Assembly (NCBI GenBank): GCA_000482145.1 | Contig: AUXH01000476.1 | Coordinates: 1-15,029, forward strand | DNA from: Strigomonas culicis | Taxonomy: Eukaryota > Euglenozoa > Kinetoplastea > Trypanosomatida > Trypanosomatidae | Reading direction: 5' to 3' | DNA length: 15,029 nt | Shown: piece by piece, positions 7,780-14,867 of the stretch | Numbering within the stretch: the stretch's first letter is position 1 | Layout: each line of letters starts with the position of its first letter | Translations under genes and position numbers: made by a program | Notes under the pieces: generated by a model | The model's input: the letters and a program-made list of their open reading frames with translations, nothing else | Told to the model about the DNA's origin: nothing | Database searches by the model: none

Positions 7780-10602
7780 CTACGAAGCTAAACAGTGCTC
7801 AATGATGTCCAAAGCGACAGTTTCTAGCATCTCGTTGCTTGCGTACATGCTGACGGTAACCTCATTCCCGCGAAGTGTGAGCTTGCACGCGACAGGGGTG
7901 TACTCTGGCCGCTCCTTGAGCTGCGTTGCATGGGCACCAACGGCGAGCAGGGCACCGTTAGCAGCCTCGCAGTGGTATCCTATGGTGCGCATGCGCCCCT
8001 TAAGCATGTCTGCGCTGGCCTGCGAGCGTGGCAGCAGCGTGCGCGTCAGCGGCGCGTTCGTCTGTTCCACACGGTTGTAGAGCTGCATATAGTCCTCATG
8101 AGACTGGACTTCGTAGGGCGCAATGAAGCGTGCAGTGGTGATAGGAAGGGATAACGTCTCCACGTGAAGGTCATCAGCACCAGGCAACATGTACAGCACG
8201 CGTACACTCGGTGGGTCGTGAAACGGCGCCAGCGAGCGGGCGGCGACCTCAATCACGAGAAAGCCCCCCGGCTTGATGTCTTGCTCCTCCTTCCGCCGCA
8301 CCTGAAGGAGCAGTCCTGCCTCGGCGCACAGCACATCCAACACTACCTTGTGAATACCCTTTCCGGTCAAGTCATGAGCAGTGATGGTGAGGCGCCCATC
8401 GGTATTGTGATAGGCTTGCGTACACACAAGCTTTATGTACTCATTTTGAAACAGTGTACCCTCGTTGGTGTTCAGGAGAGCAGTAAACTTGTCACGATAA
8501 GCGGCATACACTTCGCGAAGGTGCTCTGCATTGTCGGGCACGGAGACATGAAACAGGGCCTCCATTTCTTCGTCCTTCACATCTTGAGTGGGGGCCTTCA
8601 CGTTCAGCCGCACCGTGGTGGACTTCTCCGGCCCCTTCTTCCTTCGGGCGCTCATCATCGTACTGTCTGGAACCAGCGCATTTTCGACCACCTTATCGGC
8701 CCATATATCGCGGTCGTCCGTCAGCTGCTGCACGCACACCAGTGCAGCGTTGATGGTGTCATTGAAGCGTGGAATAGGCTGCAGCAACTTATCTAACAGA
8801 ACGGCGTCACCGTTTTCAATCAAAGCGAGGTACTCAAAGGACCGCTGCTGCAACTCTGGGTTGGCGCTGTTTGAATATGTGTGAAATGTTTTGACAATTT
8901 TCTCGCGTATCGTGGCGTTATCAAACGTGTTGTAAAACTTGAAGAAGGCGTTTAAAATAATACTTTGCGTTTGTGGCGTTCCATACTCGAGCTGGTCGCT
9001 TAGAATCGTGAACTGGCTCGACGGTGTGCTCTCTGCACTCAAGGCAATTTGATAGCCAAACTCGCCCAAAATGAATGCCGTGATTTGAGCCATGAGCTGA
9101 TGCACGATTTTGGTGGTGCGGAGTGCATTGAAAACATTATTCGCCGCGCGCTTCTGCACAGCCGGGTCATTGACTACAATCTGGGCCACGCGATAGGCCA
9201 CCTCTGGCGGGCACACATCTCCGGCCTGTGCAATGGCCGCCAGCATGATGTCCACGTACACGTTGTAGTCGTCGCAGTACTTTTCTGTCAGCAGCGTCAC
9301 TGAGAGAACGAGACTCGTTTTGAAGACAGGCTCATTGACAATAGGAAGGTAGGACAGAAGCTCCTTGATAATTTCATTCGCGTTCGTTGGGTTGCACATG
9401 GCAATTAAAACACCCAACGCCTTTTTTCGAACGGAGACATCAGCGTCGTGCAGGGCGACAATGATCTGCGACTGGTGCTGCCTGCAATGCGCCTGAAAAT
9501 CAAAATCGTCGATATCGACGTGACTCAGGCGAGAGAGCAACGTGAGACCAATGTAGCGCATGTTGGACTCTCTCTTGTCGACAATGAAGCTGCTAATCAG
9601 GCTGATGCAATCCAACAGGATTCGTGATCCTACATCCCATTGGATGGACAGAGACACCACCTCAAACAAAATGGCATTCATCGCACTCACACGGTTCTGC
9701 GTCCCTTTTTGCTTTTGCTGTGTTTGTGCATCCTTCAGCACCTTATCGGTAGCCTTGATGATTTTTTGAAGAATGGATAAGATGTGGATGCGCAGCGGCT
9801 CATCTGTTGGAAATGGAAAGTTCTGGAGAAAGCGAATGATTTTCGTCTGCAGCCATGGTGCCGGGACACCGTAGTACACATAACCAGGCTTCGTCTGTTT
9901 CTCGATGATGATGTTTCCAAGCACCTCGATAAGCTTTGCAGGAACATCGCTGAATAACAGTTCGTTTTCCTTGCTGAAGCATCCATTGAGAAAGGTGATG
10001 GCACACATGCTCATACCCGCTTGCGGAGATGTAATGAGCTCTGTAGCTTTCGGAACGACAAGCTGCAGATCAACCATCTCTGGGTACTTTCGATACACGC
10101 GCAACAGGGTAAGCAGTCCCTTTTTGCGAATGTGCAAGTCAATATTGTCGTCCATGACAATGTTCTGCACACCTTCGTGCATCACTTCCGCGAAGTCCTT
10201 TCCTCCGGTATGGGCCACAGCGGTGAGAGCCAATCCGCGATTGAGGTCAAAGTTAGACATCAGGTCACGGTAGACAGTGTGTGTTGTTAGTGTCAGCAGC
10301 TCACTGTTTTCATTCAAAAGCACCGTCATGGAAAGGTACCCAATCAACTTCTCTGAAGGTGTCGCCTCAGCCATAAGCTTCAAACCTTCCATGTGTCCAA
10401 ATAGCACTGGGTACCCCAACATGGTGATGAACATCAGTTTGCAAACATATTTCTTGCGGTCATACAAACTCATGTGCTTGGCATCGACAAATTTTGCGCG
10501 TATCTTCGCTAACTCCTCGTTAACACGGTCTTCCTCTTCATTCTTTTTTCCAGTGGCATTTCTAATGTCCTGAATGAAGTGAGCAAGTCCACGCATGTCC
10601 AT
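7780..10602 (-). CDS. AP2A: AP-2 complex subunit alpha (alpha-adaptin)
   Basis: Large subunit of the AP-2 clathrin adaptor, which binds PIP2 and cargo at the plasma membrane. In trypanosomatids this would act at the flagellar pocket. ATG at 10602 gives 940 residues, close to the 938-977 of other alpha-adaptins. The N-terminus MRGLAHFIQDIRN matches alpha (MRGLAVFISDIRN in human), not gamma, beta or delta; R14 aligns with the cargo-contacting R21. R49-K-K-Y52 matches the lysine-rich PIP2 site. An alpha-helical solenoid follows to about residue 620 (KKYVCKLMF, IGYLSMTVLLNENSEL, ILGEFGYQIA, ELQQRSFEYL). The hinge is short, with RRKKGPEK and no obvious clathrin box. The appendage (about 690-940) ends normally, but the platform Trp (W840 in mammals) aligns with Y842. 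African trypanosomes are reported to lack AP-2, so this gene is informative about lineage. Confidence 0.95.
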   Translation of the reverse strand: MDMRGLAHFIQDIRNATGKKNEEEDRVNEELAKIRAKFVDAKHMSLYDRKKYVCKLMFITMLGYPVLFGHMEGLKLMAEATPSEKLIGYLSMTVLLNENSELLTLTTHTVYRDLMSNFDLNRGLALTAVAHTGGKDFAEVMHEGVQNIVMDDNIDLHIRKKGLLTLLRVYRKYPEMVDLQLVVPKATELITSPQAGMSMCAITFLNGCFSKENELLFSDVPAKLIEVLGNIIIEKQTKPGYVYYGVPAPWLQTKIIRFLQNFPFPTDEPLRIHILSILQKIIKATDKVLKDAQTQQKQKGTQNRVSAMNAILFEVVSLSIQWDVGSRILLDCISLISSFIVDKRESNMRYIGLTLLSRLSHVDIDDFDFQAHCRQHQSQIIVALHDADVSVRKKALGVLIAMCNPTNANEIIKELLSYLPIVNEPVFKTSLVLSVTLLTEKYCDDYNVYVDIMLAAIAQAGDVCPPEVAYRVAQIVVNDPAVQKRAANNVFNALRTTKIVHQLMAQITAFILGEFGYQIALSAESTPSSQFTILSDQLEYGTPQTQSIILNAFFKFYNTFDNATIREKIVKTFHTYSNSANPELQQRSFEYLALIENGDAVLLDKLLQPIPRFNDTINAALVCVQQLTDDRDIWADKVVENALVPDSTMMSARRKKGPEKSTTVRLNVKAPTQDVKDEEMEALFHVSVPDNAEHLREVYAAYRDKFTALLNTNEGTLFQNEYIKLVCTQAYHNTDGRLTITAHDLTGKGIHKVVLDVLCAEAGLLLQVRRKEEQDIKPGGFLVIEVAARSLAPFHDPPSVRVLYMLPGADDLHVETLSLPITTARFIAPYEVQSHEDYMQLYNRVEQTNAPLTRTLLPRSQASADMLKGRMRTIGYHCEAANGALLAVGAHATQLKERPEYTPVACKLTLRGNEVTVSMYASNEMLETVALDIIEHCLAS

Positions 10603-10620
10603 CTTGAAGAAGTATGTGGT

Positions 10621-10675
10621 CTAGTGTTTGTTCGTTATATATAGGAAAAAACCGAAAAGAAAGAAGGAATAGAAA
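10621..10675 (-). promoter_or_regulatory. Predicted spliced-leader acceptor for AP-2 alpha
   Basis: The minus-strand pyrimidine tract (TTCCTTCTTTCTTTTCGG, about 10644-10675) is followed by the first AG at 10622-10621. The predicted 5' UTR is only about 18 bases, supporting the ATG at 10602; Met3 is the only nearby alternative. Confidence 0.55.
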
Positions 10676-10725
10676 CTAACACACGTCAATAACGCTAAGC
10701 AACCGAAGTAACTAACTAACAAGAG

Positions 10726-10750
10726 CACCACCACCACCATCACCACCACC
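10726..10750. repeat. Imperfect (CAC)n repeat
   Basis: Eight near-perfect CAC units with one CAT interruption, continuing into CAA units. GTG-rich on the transcribed strand, in the gap upstream of AP-2 alpha. Confidence 0.85.
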
Positions 10751-10955
10751 AACAACAATGCCAAGAGAAGAGGAAGACAGAAAGGGGATGAGAAAATAGC
10801 TCAGAAAATGAAACCAACAACGAAGCAGCAACATCATCAACAGCGACAAAACAATGGCCATTCAGTGGAAATCTCACATGCGTATGCTTTCAATTCAGCA
10901 TTCATCGTGTACTGTAGGTTTAGACGTGTCACCTGCGAGCATGCGATGATGAATA

Positions 10956-11888
10956 CTATTCTGTTTTGAATCTGAAGGATGGTCTTTCAGGAGAAGGAGG
11001 CACTTGAGCAAACAGAGTCGCCGTACGCCTCTTCTTAACAGGTGATTCCTGTGTCAATATCACTTCACCGTCATTGGACTTCTCGTCCGTGTCTTCCACT
11101 TCTTGCCACGCGTCCCTGCTCTCTGGTCCCCCCAAAGGTTCAGCAGCTAACGTTGACCCTGAGCCCCGCCTTTTTATCAGCATATAAGCAGGAATACTGT
11201 GACTCGAATAAGTAAAGGAGGGGCGCAGTTGAGACTGCTGTGTGGTAGACTTCCACGGCGTACATTTTGAGTGAATGGGAGCTGGTACACACTCAACAAC
11301 TCTCGCTGAAACACCATCGGGTTTCTTCACCGCTAATGAACTCTCGTGACCTATATTTTCCTTCTCAACATCCCTTTTCTGTTGTATTGGGGCATCACTT
11401 TTAGCAGTTTCTGGCAGAAAACACCAAGAGTAACTGGTTTGCCAGTCACGGAAGAGAGAAATCAAATCATCGCTGGATTCTTGCGTTCCTCTCTTTGAAG
11501 AGAACATGTGTTCCCAAAGCTTTCGGAATACAACACGTGCAATAAGTTTTGGTGTTAGATGTGTATTAAAAAAAAGGTATGGCAAAAGCTTGTTTTCCAG
11601 ACTCATTGCAATGCGTTGACGGCGCTTACTGTTATCGTCAGTGCATGAGAAAACTAAGTATGCCAAATGATACAGTGTTTTTTTTGTCATCTGCAATTCA
11701 TTCGAGTCACTCGGGTGGACTTTAAACAAGGCTTTCACACTTTGCTTCCATTCATCAACAGTTTCCCCTCTAAAAAGATGTTCGTGCAGTGGAACTAGTT
11801 CACTCTCAATAGCATCAGGACCTATTTTTTTAGACGCAATTTTCACTAGAATTGCATTCACTGCTTCGTCAGCGCTCTCTTCGTTCAT
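10956..11888 (-). CDS. Unrecognised protein with KEN box, CDK-type site and NLS
   Basis: No family recognised. ATG at 11888 gives 310 residues. Residues 1-155 look folded and helical (LVPLHEHLFRGETVDEWKQS, TLYHLAYLVFSC, LLPYLFFNTHLTPKLIARVV) and could be a small helical-repeat or protein-binding domain. The C-terminal half looks disordered, rich in S, T, P, E and K. It contains a KEN box (176-178, in VEKENIG), a proline-directed site S282-P-V-K-K that overlaps a monopartite nuclear signal (PVKKRRT, 283-289), and a second SP at 299-300. KEN boxes mark substrates of the anaphase-promoting complex, so a cell-cycle-regulated nuclear role is a reasonable inference, but each motif is short and can occur by chance. 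Codon use is mixed with many A/T endings, unlike cytochrome c1, suggesting modest expression. Confidence 0.85.
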   Translation of the reverse strand: MNEESADEAVNAILVKIASKKIGPDAIESELVPLHEHLFRGETVDEWKQSVKALFKVHPSDSNELQMTKKTLYHLAYLVFSCTDDNSKRRQRIAMSLENKLLPYLFFNTHLTPKLIARVVFRKLWEHMFSSKRGTQESSDDLISLFRDWQTSYSWCFLPETAKSDAPIQQKRDVEKENIGHESSLAVKKPDGVSARVVECVPAPIHSKCTPWKSTTQQSQLRPSFTYSSHSIPAYMLIKRRGSGSTLAAEPLGGPESRDAWQEVEDTDEKSNDGEVILTQESPVKKRRTATLFAQVPPSPERPSFRFKTE

Positions 11889-12381
11889 TTGTGTGTCTAT
11901 ATTGGTTGTAGTACTTCGGTATTAAAAGAATCTATGAATGACAATTAGAAAAAAAAAATGAGTAAACACAAAAGAAAAGCTGGTTAAACAAGAACTTCAA
12001 TGAACAGAAGTCTGAAAAGAAATGAAGAGAAACAGTATAGAAAAAAAAAAGAGAGAGTATGAAATGTAAGAGAAGAGGAAAAAAATGCTAAATATACTCA
12101 CGTCACTTGTGACAGTAAATCCATAGAACTCAGGAAAATGATCTTGTTTTATTATTATACTATTGCTATTGTACAAACAGTTTTGTGGTCTATGAATGAA
12201 AGATGACAAGAGTACAAGGGTACAATTATGACTGTATACTATATATAACCGTGAAATATAAGAACAATGAGAAAAGAAACAGTGAGCGAGGCAACTGAGA
12301 AATACACAGGCAAAAGAGAAATACAGAAGTGAAAAAGTGAAGATGAATAACTGCTTACACGGTACATCTTAACCAAGACAC
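11889..12381. other. AT-rich intergenic region
   Basis: Gap of 493 bases. The left end is the leader and splice signal just described. The remainder has several purine-rich plus-strand stretches (around 12011-12085 and 12265-12350) that are pyrimidine-rich on the transcribed strand and may act as extra splice or polyadenylation signals. It should include the DOT1 3' UTR. No gene seen. Confidence 0.6.
11932..11958 (-). promoter_or_regulatory. Predicted spliced-leader acceptor for the KEN-box protein gene
   Basis: A T10 run (11949-11958) plus TCTAATTGTCATTC on the minus strand precedes the first AG at 11933-11932. The predicted 5' UTR is about 43 bases with no upstream ATG. Confidence 0.5.
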
Positions 12382-13260
12382 TTATTTTCGTGTATGTACA
12401 TAGAAAGGACCTTCTGCACCGCACCATTCAACACTTTCCTTCTGCCACACGTAATCACGCATTTCAAACAGTTCAAACGCCTCCGGGTCACGTATTTTTG
12501 CGAGTGTGCGCCCATGGGGATATAAATCATCGAAGCAAAGAATCTGTGTGCCAAGTGGTGCCTTTCGGAGATTTTCTGCAATAAACTGCGTGAGCGGCTT
12601 TGGAAATAACAGGTTCGAAAGCAGAATCAAATTCTTGCCTTTTGCATGTTCCTTTAAGGGTTCAGCGGCGAGATATTTTGTAATATCATCGGTAACAATT
12701 TTAATAGACGGGAAATGCGAAGCACTTTGATCCTTAAGCTTTGCTGTTAAATATGCATGTGCCTCTCGAGCCACATCAGCATTTTGTTCGCTTATTTCAA
12801 TGCCAATACAAGACGCACCCGTTGAGTGCGCGATTTGAAAAAGAATAGAGCCATTACCACAACCAAAATCGTAGAAGGTATCATCCTTTGTTATATTCAT
12901 AATTTTGATTATGCGACTGACAAACGTTGGGAGAAGTGACTTGGCACAAAGGGATCTGGAGCGCGTCACTTCAACAACTCTCTTTTTCGCTATATTCTTG
13001 TACGTCTCATCAAGCAGGTCAGTGAAAAAAACACAGCTGCACTTGTCGTCTTGACAGTGGTAGCAACCACTGTTGTTGGGAACGGTACGCAAGGGCAGTC
13101 GAAATGGATGTTGTGGGGAGCCATCGCCTTCCTCGACCTGGTGTATTGTTGCTGCGTCGGTCTTGAAAACTTTGCATGGCTGAGCAGCATTTGAACTCAG
13201 GAATTGTGATATTTGTTTTCCATGACTGATGCTTGCAGTGCGTGTTCTCTTTGCCTTCAT
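12382..13260 (-). CDS. DOT1: DOT1-family histone H3 lysine methyltransferase
   Basis: SAM-dependent enzyme methylating a lysine on the nucleosome core face, H3K79 in yeast and H3K76 in trypanosomes; nuclear. ATG at 13260 gives 292 residues. The N-terminus is basic (KAKRTRT). The SAM motif is F129-Y-D131-F-G-C-G-N-G137, followed by the acidic ribose-binding residue E155 in GIEISEQNADVA. S215-N216-L-L-F matches the position of the family's NNFAF segment. The C-terminal VEWCGAEGPFYVHT (277-290) matches the Dot1 ending VSWTGKPVSYYLHT of human DOT1L. Unusual is a Cys/His cluster at C66-x-H68-C69-x4-C74-x-C76 ahead of the catalytic fold. T. brucei has two paralogues: DOT1A (mono/dimethylation) and DOT1B (trimethylation). 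Length and remembered gene neighbourhood favour DOT1A, but this is not proven from sequence here. Confidence 0.88.
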   Translation of the reverse strand: MKAKRTRTASISHGKQISQFLSSNAAQPCKVFKTDAATIHQVEEGDGSPQHPFRLPLRTVPNNSGCYHCQDDKCSCVFFTDLLDETYKNIAKKRVVEVTRSRSLCAKSLLPTFVSRIIKIMNITKDDTFYDFGCGNGSILFQIAHSTGASCIGIEISEQNADVAREAHAYLTAKLKDQSASHFPSIKIVTDDITKYLAAEPLKEHAKGKNLILLSNLLFPKPLTQFIAENLRKAPLGTQILCFDDLYPHGRTLAKIRDPEAFELFEMRDYVWQKESVEWCGAEGPFYVHTRK

Positions 13261-13363
13261 GGATTAATCTTTTCTTTTTTATGTTTTACTGTTTTTTCTT
13301 CTTCTTCTTCTATTATGCTGGGTATGATTTTAGTACTGTAATGTAGTCAATATGTATATAGTG

Positions 13364-13387
13364 CTTGGTAAAAGAAAAAAAAAGAAG
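13364..13387 (-). promoter_or_regulatory. Possible spliced-leader acceptor for DOT1
   Basis: A minus-strand pyrimidine tract (CTTCTTTTTTTTTCTTTTA, 13369-13387) is followed closely by AG at 13365-13364. Further AGs at 13337-13336 and 13318-13317 are also plausible, so the 5' UTR could be about 55-103 bases. The site is less clear than at the other genes. Confidence 0.4.
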
Positions 13388-13635
13388 TGATATGCGTACA
13401 AAGATGGCTTAGAAGCCAATTAAAAAAGAAACAAAAAAGGATCTTCTTACATAGACGAATTTGTGCATGAATACGAGGAGAAAGGAGAATGACAACCAAC
13501 AACAATAGTAGCAGTGGAGAATACCAAATATGAAAAGAATAAACAGCTTTCAAGCAAACCATGAAAAAAAGCCGAGCAGCAATTTCATCGAAGAAATTAA
13601 TACTCCAGTATTTCTTGAATATACTTAATTCAATG

Positions 13636-13662
13636 TATATATATATATATATATATATATAT
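13636..13662. repeat. (TA)13 dinucleotide microsatellite
   Basis: Uninterrupted TA repeat of 27 bases in the gap between DOT1 and Isy1. Self-complementary and likely length-variable between isolates. Confidence 0.92.
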
Positions 13663-13780
13663 TAACTCTGTTGAAACCGTATGCTTATTATTATTATATA
13701 TTTTCTTACTATTATGCACGGATGTGTGTGAATGTACAGTATTTCAAACATATAAACACGAATCAGCAAAAAGAAACAAC

Positions 13781-14605
13781 CTACAATAACTTATTCCGTG
13801 CGGCCTCAATTTTTTCTCTCAACACTTTCTTTCGCGCTTCTATAATTTCAGCCTTGTATCTGCTTTCATCAGGCAGATTTAATTTCTCACCATTCCAAAA
13901 TGACAGTGTCAACCCTAAATTTTCTACTTGAGGTGAGGGCTTCCCATTGTTAAGGTTATCTTTTTTTCTCTGACGTTCCTTAGCCTCTTGTTGTTTTTCT
14001 TCATTCATCAACTGACTGTCAAGGTCTTGTGAGAACAGCATTTTGATCTTTTCTGCGTATTGAAGACTAGCGGAAGCTTCGCCGTCCGCAGTTTTTGGCT
14101 CTATTTCGTGTAATGATGAGTGATCTGACCCAGCTTCAGCGTCTTCTTCTTCTTCGTGTGATTCATGCAACACTTGCTCGGTACTCTCTCCTTCGGGAAG
14201 CTGTCTTGCACAACCGAAGTAGAATTTTTTATGCGCTACATGAGAGAAGGGTTCATTGTTGAGGAACGCTAAACGTTTTTCCCACTGAACTCTTTTTGTA
14301 ATAAGGGAATTCACTTCATCATTTTTCTGTCGGATTATTTTTTCACCATCCTTTTCCAAACTGTAGAAGGTGGGATTTCGCAGCTTTGCTACTTTAGATC
14401 CAATATCTTTTTTAATTTCAAAAATAACATGTTTGATGACATTCGTGTCAGTCACCTCCACCGGGTTTGTTGGCAGTTTCGATACGCCTAGCCGCTCCAG
14501 CAGCTTTTCCTCCCTTTCCCGCTTGGCATGCTTGTACAATATTGTATTTTTTCTCTCGCTCGCTCGAGCAAGCGTGCCCTTAATCTCCTTCAAATTGTCT
14601 TGCAT
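13781..14605 (-). CDS. ISY1: Isy1-type pre-mRNA splicing factor
   Basis: Isy1 is a component of the Prp19/NTC-associated spliceosome, stabilising the catalytic core during the first step; nuclear. I place the start at ATG 14605 (274 residues). The frame is open to 14749, but that extension (Phe/Leu-rich) is the translated splice tract and contains the acceptor. Family signatures: IFEIKKDIGSKVAKLRNPTF (61-80) aligns with the human IGEISKKVAQIQNAGLGEF region; NDEVNSLITKRVQWEKRLAF (95-114) aligns with NDEINKLLREKGHWEVRIKE; YFGCARQLPE (129-138) matches YFGAAKDLPG. An acidic linker (about 146-175) is followed by a charged coiled-coil-like C-terminus (201-217 and 250-274). It would serve trans-splicing of every gene here as well as the rare cis-introns. 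Codon use is A/T-leaning. It is the most 5' gene of the visible unit. Confidence 0.9.
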   Translation of the reverse strand: MQDNLKEIKGTLARASERKNTILYKHAKREREEKLLERLGVSKLPTNPVEVTDTNVIKHVIFEIKKDIGSKVAKLRNPTFYSLEKDGEKIIRQKNDEVNSLITKRVQWEKRLAFLNNEPFSHVAHKKFYFGCARQLPEGESTEQVLHESHEEEEDAEAGSDHSSLHEIEPKTADGEASASLQYAEKIKMLFSQDLDSQLMNEEKQQEAKERQRKKDNLNNGKPSPQVENLGLTLSFWNGEKLNLPDESRYKAEIIEARKKVLREKIEAARNKLL

Positions 14606-14867
14606 TGGCTTTGTAAAGAAAACTGTACTACTACTGGTGCTGCTTATAATTAGAGAGAAGTATAGTTGTAGAAATGGAAGAAAGAAAAAAAAATAATATG
14701 GACAAGGAAATTGAAGGCAGCAAACCAGTTGTTTGACAAGAGAAAACAAAAAAAATCGAATCGCACGTATGGCACAATAGGGGTGGGTGATAAAAAAAGA
14801 AATAGGGCAATTAAATGATGTGAAAAATAACAGAATAGCACCTTTCCCCGTGTTTGTGGCCGCATGT
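14606..14867. other. AT-rich region upstream of ISY1
   Basis: Leader and upstream spacer of the most 5' visible gene. A/T- and purine-rich on the plus strand, with the splice tract described separately. No coding frame of normal composition. It could include the start region of the polycistronic unit, but no promoter motif is recognised; trypanosomatid protein-gene promoters are not defined by consensus boxes. Confidence 0.5.
14643..14693 (-). promoter_or_regulatory. Predicted spliced-leader acceptor for ISY1
   Basis: The minus-strand pyrimidine tract (TTTTTTTTTCTTTCTTCC, within about 14671-14693) is followed by a stretch without AG until 14644-14643. The predicted 5' UTR is about 38 bases. 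This places the longer open frame's first 48 codons in or upstream of the leader and supports ATG 14605. Confidence 0.6.

Larger units (their letters stand above)
10603..10955. other. Intergenic region with CAC-rich stretch
   Basis: Gap of 353 bases. Beyond the AP-2 alpha splice signal lies a CAC/CAA-rich stretch (about 10726-10757) and further CA- and AG-rich sequence to about 10860, then the presumed 3' UTR of the next gene. No gene seen. Confidence 0.6.
13261..13780. other. AT-rich intergenic region
   Basis: Gap of 520 bases between the DOT1 and Isy1 genes. It holds the DOT1 leader, a purine/pyrimidine-rich part and a TA microsatellite, with the presumed 3' UTR of the Isy1 transcript next to 13780. 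No gene seen. Confidence 0.6.

Noticed and set aside
10726..10860. CAC/CAA/GCA-rich stretch as a possible CRISPR-like or satellite array
   Set aside because: Only short simple repeats with no unit longer than three bases and no spacer structure; eukaryotic context.
13636..13662. TA repeat as a terminator or hairpin gene
   Set aside because: Self-complementary only because it is a TA dinucleotide repeat; trypanosomatid units do not end at such elements and the flanking genes continue on the same strand.
1..14605. The eight genes as a functional operon
   Set aside because: Products belong to unrelated processes. Co-directional packing of unrelated genes is the normal state in trypanosomatids and does not imply a shared system.
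14606..14749. N-terminal extension of Isy1 with a Phe/Leu-rich, membrane-like segment
   Set aside because: The hydrophobic run is the translated polypyrimidine splice tract; the predicted acceptor at 14643 lies inside it, and homology begins after Met at 14605.
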